Shown: piece after piece, positions 55,876-63,849 of the stretch
Numbering within the stretch: the stretch's first letter is position 1
Layout of the letters: each line of letters begins with the position of its first letter
Origin: Cellulophaga sp. BC115SP
GTDB taxonomy: Bacteria > Bacteroidota > Bacteroidia > Cytophagales > Spirosomataceae
NCBI RefSeq assembly: GCF_009905545.1
Contig: NZ_JAAALB010000024.1
Location: 22,874-86,873, forward strand
Length of the DNA: 64,000 nucleotides
Direction: 5' to 3'
Program-made: the position numbers and the translations under genes
Notes under the pieces: generated by a model
The model's input: the letters and a program-made list of their open reading frames with translations, nothing else
What the model was told of the DNA's origin: nothing
The model's database searches: none

Positions 55876-57075
55876 CTATGGGGTAATAATAATCTTTTTA
55901 CCTTCAATTTTAAATTCCACCTCACTCATCGAAAGTATTTTCAGGACATTCGAAAGATTGGTATTTCTAGGAAGTTTTCCTGTAAAATGCTCGTTGGGTA
56001 TTTTGCCAACATACTCAATATCGACATCGTACCAGCGCTCAATTTGTCGCATAACTTGCTCGAGGCTCGCATCGTTAAATTGGAAATAACCATTTTTCCA
56101 TGCTAATTCCTCCTCAATATTTACATCATTGACCGTTCTGAAAATATTGCTATTTATACCCACCTTCGATTGCTGACCAGGTTGCAACACAGCCGTCTTT
56201 TCATTATTACTCACTTTCACAGAACCTTCCAGTAGCGTGGTTTTGATAACCTTTTCATTTTGGAAAGCCATCACATTAAAATGCGTCCCCAATACTTCTA
56301 CTTCTTGTCCTTGAGTAATAACCTTGAATGGCATTTTGGGATTTTTTGCCACTTCAAAGTACACTTCTCCTGTCATTTCTACTCTTCGTTCATTGCCCGT
56401 AAAAGCCGTTGGAAATCTCAGACTTGAGGCAGCATTGAGCCATACTTTCGTACCATCTGACAAAACCACCTGATATTGACCACCTTTAGGCGTTGTCAAT
56501 GTATTGAACATTGGCTTGGCTACCGCAACTTGACCACCTTCATAAACGACTTTACCACTTTGGGTTTTACGAATATCTGTTTCTCCTTGCTTACCCAAAC
56601 TCCCATTAGCAGAATTATCTAAAACTACTTTCGAGCCATCATCTAGTGTCAAAACAGCCTTATCTCCCCCTGGGAGCACATCGTGTTGTTCAAACGATTT
56701 TACTTCTACAATTCGGTTTTCGGTTCTTTTCAGATTAGCATTATACTGTAACCAACCAAAAAAGCCAAAGCTTATAATCAATGCCACCGAAGCAGCCATG
56801 CCATAAGTGGTTCGCCAAAAACTTGGTTCTCTGTATTCTTCTTCTATCGGATGCTCTTCTTCCTCATGATTGAAGATATTAGTCAGTATTCGCTCCGACA
56901 TCTCTTCGGGCATTGAAGTATCCGAAGAAAAGTTTTTCCAAATACCCGCCAACTTCTGACCTAGTTCAGTTTCCGAACTTGCGTCTACCCACTCCATTAG
57001 CTCTTGTAATTCCTCTTCGGAACAGGAGCTTTGAAAATATTTATCTATCAAAAAGTCAATTCGTGTCGAAGGCAT
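55876..57075 (-). CDS. FecR family anti-sigma factor
   Basis: The 399-residue protein has a cytoplasmic N-terminal helical domain (1-95) that binds sigma. One membrane helix follows (about 95-115, TTYGMAASVALIISFGFFGW). The periplasmic FecR domain includes TPKGGQYQVVLSDGTKVWLN and RRVEMTGEVYFEVAKN, and the DUF4974 STN-interacting tail is at about 320-399. It relays the transporter signal to the ECF sigma factor encoded upstream (153 bp gap). Confidence 0.95.
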   Translation of the reverse strand: MPSTRIDFLIDKYFQSSCSEEELQELMEWVDASSETELGQKLAGIWKNFSSDTSMPEEMSERILTNIFNHEEEEHPIEEEYREPSFWRTTYGMAASVALIISFGFFGWLQYNANLKRTENRIVEVKSFEQHDVLPGGDKAVLTLDDGSKVVLDNSANGSLGKQGETDIRKTQSGKVVYEGGQVAVAKPMFNTLTTPKGGQYQVVLSDGTKVWLNAASSLRFPTAFTGNERRVEMTGEVYFEVAKNPKMPFKVITQGQEVEVLGTHFNVMAFQNEKVIKTTLLEGSVKVSNNEKTAVLQPGQQSKVGINSNIFRTVNDVNIEEELAWKNGYFQFNDASLEQVMRQIERWYDVDIEYVGKIPNEHFTGKLPRNTNLSNVLKILSMSEVEFKIEGKKIIITP

Positions 57076-57228
57076 ATCACTTCTATGGAGTTTACTCCCT
57101 TTGGATTATGGTTTTATTTAACATCCCAATGGTCAAAATTCACAACCGAAGGGCTCACGGAAGAGGTTAGCTATAAAGAAGACAATTCTCGAAAAGGATA
57201 GGACTAGTCGAATTGAAAAAAAATTAAA

Positions 57229-57825
57229 TTATTTTTTCAATTGATACCAAAAAGCCAAAGCCATCATCAAAACAGCCTGATACTTGAGGCTTTTTTTGAT
57301 AGTATTAAGCGCCTGAATGATATGATTTTTGACTGTTAAAGGAGAAATATTGAGCATTTCGGCTATCTCATCATGCTTGAGATACTGCTCACGGCTCAAC
57401 TGATACACTAATTTTTGTTGAGGAGGTAATGTATCCACAATTTGTTGAAGCAAATACTGCGTTTCTTCAAATTGAATTTTATGGTCAGTGCCGTAGTCTT
57501 CCTCGGTTTGCGTTTCGAGGTATTCGACATATAGCAAGGCTTGGCGAGCTCTTGATTTAAAAGAATTGATGGCATAATTTTTTGCCATTCTAAAAAGATA
57601 CGAATCAAAAGAAATGATGTTGGCTAAGTCAGATTTATCTTTCCAGAGTTTCAAAAAAATCTCCTGAACAATATCCTCTGCCACTTCGCTCGACTCTGTA
57701 ATTCGGAATAAATAACCGTATAGCTTGTTTTTATAAGTATGAAAAATCAAAGAAAATGCCTCTTCACTACCATTAGAGGCACGAATTAACAGTTCTTTTT
57801 CATCATATAAAATCTTTGTAGCCAT
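57229..57825 (-). CDS. ECF RNA polymerase sigma factor (FecI/sigma-70 family, Bacteroidota type)
   Basis: The 198-residue protein has sigma region 2 (LFRITESSEVAEDIVQEIFL) and region 4 (LKHDEIAEMLNISPLTVKNH). The hydrophobic C-terminal tail (YQAVLMMALAFWYQLKK) is common in FecI-like sigmas of SusCD loci. It is the first gene of the minus-strand sigma/FecR/SusC/SusD/GH89 locus and should direct RNA polymerase to the susC promoter. Confidence 0.95.
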   Translation of the reverse strand: MATKILYDEKELLIRASNGSEEAFSLIFHTYKNKLYGYLFRITESSEVAEDIVQEIFLKLWKDKSDLANIISFDSYLFRMAKNYAINSFKSRARQALLYVEYLETQTEEDYGTDHKIQFEETQYLLQQIVDTLPPQQKLVYQLSREQYLKHDEIAEMLNISPLTVKNHIIQALNTIKKSLKYQAVLMMALAFWYQLKK

Positions 57826-58081
57826 TCAATCTTTTATAATAAGGTCACTAATTTCAAATCGAATCCTTGTATAAATCTACTCAATAATTTCAAAAAAATA
57901 TAAATTTTGGATAATTATTGTATCAAAGTCATCTAATAGATGAATTAAAAATATTAATAAGCGGAAACATAGTGCCGAAACGCATCAAAAAACGAATAAT
58001 AAACAAAACCACTTACTAAAACAACAATAGTACTTTTCCAATAATTAATCAAAATTAAGACAGAAGTATCTATATAACAAG
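57826..58081. other. AT-rich leader of the sigma gene
   Basis: No gene or repeat is seen in this 256 bp stretch. It should hold the promoter of the sigma gene, but no convincing TAnnTTTG box on the minus strand is visible. Confidence 0.45.
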
Positions 58082-58122
58082 AAATCCCCAGCAATGTTTT
58101 TCAAGTCATTGCTAGGGATTTG
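58082..58122 (-). terminator. Hairpin after the 58145-58537 gene
   Basis: AAATCCCCAGCAATG pairs with CATTGCTAGGGATTT with one mismatch across about 11 nt. The T-rich flank on the minus strand is short. Confidence 0.6.
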
Positions 58123-58144
58123 TGTTACAGAAGAATGATGGTGT

Positions 58145-58537
58145 TTATTTCTTTTTTGCCTTCGCATCCTCCAAACTAATCGCAATTCTGAAGCTTGTCT
58201 TTTTGGCAGTATTATTTTTTACCGTAAAAGTATAGTCTTTGGTCACCGAGATGGTTGCTTGATAAGGATCAGCGTTAGGTTCTATTGATTCCTTGCCTAA
58301 TTCCATCATACCTTTTTTGGTATCGTCAATAAAGCTCAAAGTCAATACTTGTCCTTTTGTAGCTTTGAACACAAAACTTTTACTAGCGTTAGCCTCAACT
58401 TTTTGTTCCCAAACCAAGGAGTTAGAACCTTCTTTAGCAAAATCGATACGTTTGGGAGTTTGTGCTAAAGAGGCGTTTACTGCAACTACAAAAGTAAACA
58501 ATACAAGAGCGGTAAGTTTGAAAATGTTGTTTTTCAT
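58145..58537 (-). CDS. Small secreted protein of unknown function
   Basis: The 130-residue protein has a signal peptide (cleavage near ASLAQ, residue 25). The mature domain of about 105 residues is beta-rich (ASKSFVFKATKGQVLTLSFI, YTFTVKNNTAKKTSFRIAIS) and ends in a Lys-rich tail. This layout resembles pre-peptidase C-terminal (PPC)-like beta domains, but the match is only by eye. It is probably monocistronic. Confidence 0.72.
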   Translation of the reverse strand: MKNNIFKLTALVLFTFVVAVNASLAQTPKRIDFAKEGSNSLVWEQKVEANASKSFVFKATKGQVLTLSFIDDTKKGMMELGKESIEPNADPYQATISVTKDYTFTVKNNTAKKTSFRIAISLEDAKAKKK

Positions 58538-58710
58538 GTGAGATATGTTAAAGTGTTTACAAGAAGAAAAACCTCTTAGAATGTCAAATTACAAGATTTT
58601 CTAAAAGTAAACCAAAACACTTCAGAAAAACAGTGATGACAATTTGATGACAAAAAACAACAGGAAAATTCGGCGTTTAATCGGCATTACTAGCGATTAT
58701 ATGTAGGATT

Positions 58711-58753
58711 AAATCCTCAGAAATCCAGTGCAGACTTGGAAGTCAGCACTAGC
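58711..58753 (+). repeat. Hairpin repeat family 5, copy 1
   Basis: AATCCTCAGAAATCCAGTGC is followed by the hairpin GACTTGGAAGTC and GCACTAGC. Three further copies in the same orientation lie at 61580, 62308 and 63310. Confidence 0.8.
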
Positions 58754-58785
58754 AAAATAATTCCGCACTAACTATTTTGACATAT

Positions 58786-59979
58786 TTAATCCATAGGACT
58801 ATAAATAAGATTATTAGGATTTAGATACATACAGTTATTTCTAAAATCAATGATTGTAGTGAAGCGTTTCAAAATTAAATTACCAATATTTCCCAATCGA
58901 TCTGGTGTTTCTGGGTCTTTTTGTGGGACACTCAATTGTATATTGTAAAGTTCAAAATCAGCAATCTTTAGTCTTCTTAATAATAGAACATCTGTTACAA
59001 TATTGATACCTGTAGTTCCAATTGAACCAGATTCTCCAAGTTTTTTTAGCCTACCTGACAAATTGTTAGTGGTAAAATATTCCTTTGAAATACTTAATGT
59101 GCCATCAGACCCCGAATCGAAATCAAACCATTCTTCATATTCTGTTCCATTCACAATCATTTTGCATTTTATATAGGGTATGCCATCAATTAATCTAAAA
59201 TCAACCTTTCTGTAATCTTCTGAAATAGGTGGCAATGAGTCATAAACAATCATTTTTTTAGACTCGTAGTTGATTTTTAAGACTTTATTCTGAAAGGCCA
59301 CCCAACCCAACACAGCGTCAATGGGAGATTCGCCAAAATCTATGGATAAAAGAGGAACATTTTCCCAAGTGAGCCCATTAATATGAAGCGTATTTTTGGA
59401 GCTTGTAGGTACTCTTTCCGTACCATCTGTTCCAACATTTAGGACCGAACCATCTATTTTAACTTTTACTTTTTTGTTGATTAAAGGCGAAGATAATACT
59501 ACTCCAGAGGCTCCCGTATCAAATAAAAAGGAAAGCGTATCAGAATGATTAATGCTACCTTTCAAATAGATTCGACTATCCTCACCGATAATAAACGGAA
59601 TGGTGTCTTGTTTATGAGTCGTAGTTTTGGTGTATTTATAATCTGGATAGCTGATAAACTGATCGCTGTTAGTATTAATTTGTGTCCAGATAGTGTCTTT
59701 GGCTTGTTGAATAATCAGAAAATCATACTTTCTATTTTTTTCAACCGTAAAACTAATGGAATCAATATCTGAGATGTAGGTAATTTTTTGTGTTTTTAAG
59801 AATGGTTTTGGCACATAAATGTCAGGTTTGGCATTAGCAATTGGATGCTGTTCGTGAATTTCCTCTTTTCCTTCCCTAATCCTAATCGTTTTGCCATTTG
59901 ACTTTAGAATAGGTAGTTGTTTTTGTGCGATTGCAATGTTACAAAGGAATACTGATAGGATAACATATACTGTTTTCAT
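58786..59979 (-). CDS. Secreted aspartyl protease (retropepsin/pepsin-like, two DTG-type motifs)
   Basis: From the ATG at 59979 the protein has 397 residues and a signal peptide (cleavage near IAIAQ, residue 19). Two aspartic protease motifs are seen in one chain, FLFDTGASGVVLSS with D154 and WFDFDSGSDGTLSIS with D288. They are 134 residues apart, as in a bilobal enzyme. Bacterial aspartyl proteases of this kind are uncommon compared with single-motif retropepsin-like proteins. Family-5 repeats lie on either side of the region. The substrate is unknown. Confidence 0.85.
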   Translation of the reverse strand: MKTVYVILSVFLCNIAIAQKQLPILKSNGKTIRIREGKEEIHEQHPIANAKPDIYVPKPFLKTQKITYISDIDSISFTVEKNRKYDFLIIQQAKDTIWTQINTNSDQFISYPDYKYTKTTTHKQDTIPFIIGEDSRIYLKGSINHSDTLSFLFDTGASGVVLSSPLINKKVKVKIDGSVLNVGTDGTERVPTSSKNTLHINGLTWENVPLLSIDFGESPIDAVLGWVAFQNKVLKINYESKKMIVYDSLPPISEDYRKVDFRLIDGIPYIKCKMIVNGTEYEEWFDFDSGSDGTLSISKEYFTTNNLSGRLKKLGESGSIGTTGINIVTDVLLLRRLKIADFELYNIQLSVPQKDPETPDRLGNIGNLILKRFTTIIDFRNNCMYLNPNNLIYSPMD

Positions 59980-60049
59980 ATTTGAGAAGTTTGATTTGGT
60001 ACAAATTAACGAATCATGCAACTTCCAAAATAGAATGAAATTAGCCTAA

Positions 60050-60838
60050 CTAAAAATTTCTAAATGATTTGGGATTGAGTCCTGTTAGATATTTGAATGT
60101 TCTTGTAAAATGGCTTTGATCGGAGAATCCACAATAAAGTGCAATCTCTGTCAACGATTGTCTGGAAGATTTTAGTAAATCTAAACTACGGATGACTCTT
60201 ATTCTTCTTACGTACTCGCCAATGGTGCAGCCGATATACTTTGGAAAATGCTTTGATATTGTCACAGGGTGTACACCTAGCAAAACCGATAACTCCTCAA
60301 GACTGTGATTATGGTTCCAGTTGTCATTCAAAAACTCTTTAAGTTTTGTACACCATAATATCTGTCGGTAATCTTTAACATCCGCTTCGGCAACAAAATC
60401 CAATAATAGCGAATGTAACGCCGTTGGAGTCAAGCCATCGTTGAAATTGAGCTCAGAATTTAGTTTGAGTATAAACAGCTTACTTCTTACATTTTTTAAA
60501 ACCGCTTTTTCTAATAATTCTTCAGAAATATCATGTTTTTGCAAAAAATCGGAATCAATTTCAAGATTCAGATTTTTAGTTTCTGAAGTAAATGGAATGG
60601 TTTGATGCAACTCTCCTGAATGATAAAATAAAACATCTTTGGTAGTTCTGACAGCGGTTTGATTGCTTTTACGCTCTAAATGTGCTCCGTGGATAATAAA
60701 ACTTAGATGTGGGTTAGCATGATAATGATAGGACTTATCATAATTGCCCGAATACGCGGTTTTACTGGTTATGATTCCATCAAATTCGACCAAATTTAAA
60801 ATGTTTCCAGAATATTCACCTTTGTTTAGAGTACTCAT
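60050..60838 (-). CDS. AraC family transcriptional regulator
   Basis: The 262-residue protein has an N-terminal cupin-like sensor (YHYHANPHLSFIIHGAHLER, VLFYHSGELHQTIPF). The C-terminal double helix-turn-helix reads LSVLLGVHPVTISKHFPKYI and IALYCGFSDQSHFTRTFKYL. It lies 70 bp upstream of the aspartyl protease gene on the same strand, so it may be cotranscribed with or control it. The effector is unknown. Confidence 0.92.
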   Translation of the reverse strand: MSTLNKGEYSGNILNLVEFDGIITSKTAYSGNYDKSYHYHANPHLSFIIHGAHLERKSNQTAVRTTKDVLFYHSGELHQTIPFTSETKNLNLEIDSDFLQKHDISEELLEKAVLKNVRSKLFILKLNSELNFNDGLTPTALHSLLLDFVAEADVKDYRQILWCTKLKEFLNDNWNHNHSLEELSVLLGVHPVTISKHFPKYIGCTIGEYVRRIRVIRSLDLLKSSRQSLTEIALYCGFSDQSHFTRTFKYLTGLNPKSFRNF

Positions 60839-60924
60839 ATTTTATTTTAAATGTAGTTTTAGTAATCTTAAAGTCTTTGTATTGTAGCAAAACGAATATT
60901 AGCCTACACTGATATCATTTACAT

Positions 60925-61419
60925 TTAATCTGCTCTCAGTTGAACATCAATATCGAGTTTACCAAGAAAATGCCTCAGAAGAGTTAAATCATCCCCAACT
61001 TCGCTCTTCTTGATAATATGAAAAAGATATGGGGAAGGATAAATGAGAATCCATTTTTTTGTTTCTATAACCTTATGAATTAAATTCCATTGAACCTCGG
61101 ATTTAAAACCGTCGCCTTCTGCTACGAAACTTTCAGGTAAGAAGTAATAGGTATTGAGCTTGCCGAGTTTAGGATTTGAAAAAAATAATCTTCTTGAGTT
61201 CCACCAAATTGAAATCGGAAAACCTAGGAGCATTAAAAGAGGAACAACAACATCCTGAAAGGTAAAATTACTAAAATCACCCATAACCATATCAATCACA
61301 ACAATAATAGTCGAAATAGCTCCAATAGCCATTATACCAATAGCGATCGAAAACTTTGCTGATACATAATATTGACAAAACAAGAAGTCTTTAAATGAAA
61401 GCTGGGTTTTAATTTTCAT
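60925..61419 (-). CDS. YcxB-like membrane protein, second in window
   Basis: The 164-residue protein has two membrane helices (about 24-46 and 57-75). The C-terminal domain has the YcxB pattern with FLPESFVAEGDGFKSEVQWN and KVIETKKWILIYPSPYLFHI. It resembles the protein at 39476-40018 in layout, though the sequences differ. The function is unknown. It is 86 bp upstream of the AraC gene on the same strand. Confidence 0.75.
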   Translation of the reverse strand: MKIKTQLSFKDFLFCQYYVSAKFSIAIGIMAIGAISTIIVVIDMVMGDFSNFTFQDVVVPLLMLLGFPISIWWNSRRLFFSNPKLGKLNTYYFLPESFVAEGDGFKSEVQWNLIHKVIETKKWILIYPSPYLFHIIKKSEVGDDLTLLRHFLGKLDIDVQLRAD

Positions 61420-61579
61420 AGTCCAGTTAAACTTGGTTATTATTTTTTATTTTGTATTTCAATCCACTCCTATTTTAATAGATCCTAATAAGTAAACGGA
61501 TAAGGCTTTAGGATGAATATACCTATAATAGCCATTCGGAATTAAGGTTTGATGGGTTTAATTTGGATTAGGTAGTATA

Positions 61580-61624
61580 GAATCCTTAGAAAATGCTCGT
61601 ACTGGCTTGGAAGCCAGCACGAGC
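61580..61624 (+). repeat. Hairpin repeat family 5, copy 2
   Basis: GAATCCTTAGAAAATGCTCG leads into the stem GCTCGTACTGGCTT/AAGCCAGCACGAGC with one mismatch. The copy ends 35 bp before the gene at 61660. Confidence 0.85.
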
Positions 61625-61659
61625 AGGAAAGGCTTTTCTCTAATAATAACCTCCAAAAA

Positions 61660-62265
61660 ATGTCAAAATATCTAAAAATAACAAATGATGTCGTCGACCT
61701 TAGAGTGCCATTCTCAATTGATTTGATGTATATAGAAATTGATAATCATGGGAAGGTATTACGAGAAATTGGATTTGACTCTTTGGGTAATATAATACAT
61801 AAGTATCCAAGTAATACTCATCATTATGGTAATCATGGAATATTCGACCTAAATATTTTCGATATTGAAAGTTTTGAAAACGGCATCGACAAAGAAGATT
61901 TTGAAATATTCTGGGATAAGGAGAACCATTCTACAGTTTATAATAGACTTTACCCTCAAATTGTAAACTCACATCAATTGAAAGATATTATGAAGCAAAT
62001 TTTAATAAAAGAGCTTTGTTCTATAAACGATATTGATCTTGGTGCTTTGACTTGTATAAGCGATGACAAAAAATTTTCGTTAACCATAAACAACGCCGAT
62101 GACGCTGAAATAATTCTTTGTATTATCGTTTGGGATAACGGAGATGCTGAAATAAATACCTCATTTGGTTTTATAGAATACTTTTTCTTCCGTGAGGATG
62201 AGAGTTATGTAGCATTTAGGAAATATTTGACTACTCAGGTATTGCCTGTCTTTGAGAATTACTGA
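61660..62265 (+). CDS. Hypothetical protein, possibly immunity-like
   Basis: The 201-residue acidic protein has no signal peptide or membrane helix. The N-terminal part (YIEIDNHGKVLREIGFDSLG) resembles the DUF6881/immunity-type fold in which a strand pair reports on residue pairs, but I cannot name the family with certainty. The C-terminal part is alpha/beta (EINTSFGFIEYFFFREDESY). It is AT-rich and sits alone between two family-5 repeats. No toxin gene is adjacent. Confidence 0.7.
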   Translation: MSKYLKITNDVVDLRVPFSIDLMYIEIDNHGKVLREIGFDSLGNIIHKYPSNTHHYGNHGIFDLNIFDIESFENGIDKEDFEIFWDKENHSTVYNRLYPQIVNSHQLKDIMKQILIKELCSINDIDLGALTCISDDKKFSLTINNADDAEIILCIIVWDNGDAEINTSFGFIEYFFFREDESYVAFRKYLTTQVLPVFENY

Positions 62266-62307
62266 ACCCCATAACATTCAATCTGTAAAAATATACCATC
62301 AGGTGAA

Positions 62308-62352
62308 GAATCCTTAGAAAATGTGAGTACTGGCTAGGAAGCCAGCACTAGC
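62308..62352 (+). repeat. Hairpin repeat family 5, copy 3
   Basis: GAATCCTTAGAAAATGTGAG is followed by the hairpin CTGGCTAGGAAGCCAG and CACTAGC. The copy lies 43 bp after the stop of the gene at 61660 and 122 bp before the next gene. Confidence 0.85.
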
Positions 62353-62473
62353 GAAACTTTGGCGTGTTTTGGCGTGAAATGTCATATTTATTTCCTTTTA
62401 AATGCAAAATTCTACATTTATCTTTACTTGAAATATATTCTTGTAACTACATCAAGGATAAAACTAAACTTAT

Positions 62474-63232
62474 ATGAAAATCAAAGCACTCTACCCCATT
62501 CGACTATTTTTGTTAATAGTTCTTGTATTCTTAATCAATCCAAAAGCTATCTCACAAAATATTATTGAACCGAGTTGGGAAATAAGTCCAGAAATGGGAG
62601 TAATAACTTCTTATTTTGGAAAAACTAATAGATTATTTTCGAATAAGACATTAATAAGACCAATTTTTGGGGTAGCTATTGTTAGAAATATTCATAAAAA
62701 TTATAAAATTAAACTACAAACTGACTTTGTAAGGATTGGTGAAATAGATAAATACTATAACCCATTTGTGGCGGGTATACAATACCAAGATGATTTTATT
62801 CTCCCCTACATTCAGTCCGATTTATCTTTCAATTCAAAACTCAATTTAAAAAGAATAAAATTTAGCAGTCTGTCTTTCGGAGTAGGTGTATTTTTAGGCA
62901 AAATACTTACACCTTATATAACAACGAAGATTATAGGAACTGATACTTGTACATGTAACAATGGAACTATAATAAACTATAGTTCTTTTAATTGGGGAAT
63001 TTTAGCGGCGGCAGATTTGAATTTACAATCCTACCTAAAATTGCCAATCTCTTTGAACGTGAAATACAACTTAGGTATTTCTGATTTAAGAGATAGCAAT
63101 ATTTCCCCACTTACAGGTATAGCATCTCCAATAAGAGTAACAACCAATTCATTATCAATTCAATTAAATTATTGGTTTTCCCTAAATAAAAAGAAACACG
63201 GCAACAATACACTTATTCTCCCCGAAAATTAG
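62474..63232 (+). CDS. Predicted outer membrane beta-barrel protein
   Basis: The 252-residue protein has a signal peptide (cleavage near PKAISQ, residue 28). Amphipathic strands end in an aromatic-rich terminal segment (TTNSLSIQLNYWFSLNK). A CTCNNG loop with two cysteines is seen around residue 157. The pattern fits the small outer-membrane beta-barrel (OmpW/porin-family-like) proteins of Bacteroidota. It is bracketed by family-5 repeats and is unusually AT-rich. Confidence 0.75.
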   Translation: MKIKALYPIRLFLLIVLVFLINPKAISQNIIEPSWEISPEMGVITSYFGKTNRLFSNKTLIRPIFGVAIVRNIHKNYKIKLQTDFVRIGEIDKYYNPFVAGIQYQDDFILPYIQSDLSFNSKLNLKRIKFSSLSFGVGVFLGKILTPYITTKIIGTDTCTCNNGTIINYSSFNWGILAAADLNLQSYLKLPISLNVKYNLGISDLRDSNISPLTGIASPIRVTTNSLSIQLNYWFSLNKKKHGNNTLILPEN

Positions 63233-63309
63233 CTTGTTTCATTATTTAGCACTTTCCGTATTATACTATTTGTTTGGAGGCTGACAATTCAAAGCTGAAA
63301 GTCAGGATA

Positions 63310-63354
63310 GAATCCTTAGTAAATGTGAGTGTTGGCTTGGAAGCCAGTACTAGC
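63310..63354 (+). repeat. Hairpin repeat family 5, copy 4, truncating the nucleoside hydrolase gene
   Basis: GAATCCTTAGTAAATGTGAG is followed by the hairpin TTGGCTTGGAAGCCAG and TACTAGC. Its last bases supply the stop codon (63350-63352, TAG on the minus strand) of the truncated gene. Confidence 0.85.
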
Positions 63355-63849
63355 AGGTAATTTTTCCAGCAATTTCAGGCTTCGTTAATAATGCCGAAGC
63401 TACCTCTGTGAGTCCAGCACCACAAAGCACATAAAGAGGCTGTTTGGTATCGGAACGCAAAGCTTCGTTGATAATCAGGTCTACACCAGCACTTTTTACA
63501 GGCGTATTATCGTCTGTCATACCTGTATTTGAGCCAGCCACTACAGGCACTTTTCCTTCCAAATTCATGATTTGAAGAAGTTCTGTAGCTTTTTTTGCAG
63601 CGTTTTCCGCCCGTGTGGTAGAAGGATCAAATCCATCTTTAACACTCAAATGCGAACTAATAATCCCAAGAATATCAACAGAGGGAGATAATAATAAGTG
63701 CGCCATTTGGAACAATCCATCGGGGTCACCACTAAAATCATTATCGACAATGACACGCATACGAGGTTTGATTTCGGAAGGTTGTGCCAAAAGAAAACCT
63801 TGACAAAGAGTTGTGCACAAAAGCAAAATTGTAAATATGATTTTTTCAT
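63350..63849 (-). pseudogene. Truncated and frameshifted nucleoside hydrolase-like gene
   Basis: The reading frame encodes about 158 residues of an inosine/uridine-preferring nucleoside hydrolase family protein (MRVIVDNDFSGDPDGLFQ metal-site region, VPVVAGSNTGMTDDNTPV). The family is normally about 310-350 residues, so the C-terminal half is missing. The frame ends in the stop codon TAG inside family-5 repeat copy 4. At the start, the ATG at 63849 with six A residues reads out of frame. With seven A residues it would give the normal signal MKKIIFTILLLCTTLCQGF. The remaining in-frame start is a TTG at 63826. I judge it a pseudogene with two lesions. Confidence 0.8.

Noticed and set aside
58711..63354. 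Family-5 repeats as integron attC sites
   Set aside because: No integrase gene is visible and I do not see the paired GTTRRRY/RYYYAAC core sites. Cassette-like spacing alone is not enough.
58711..63354. Family-5 or other repeats as a CRISPR array
   Set aside because: The copies are 0.7-3 kb apart with genes between them, not short uniform spacers, and no cas genes are present.
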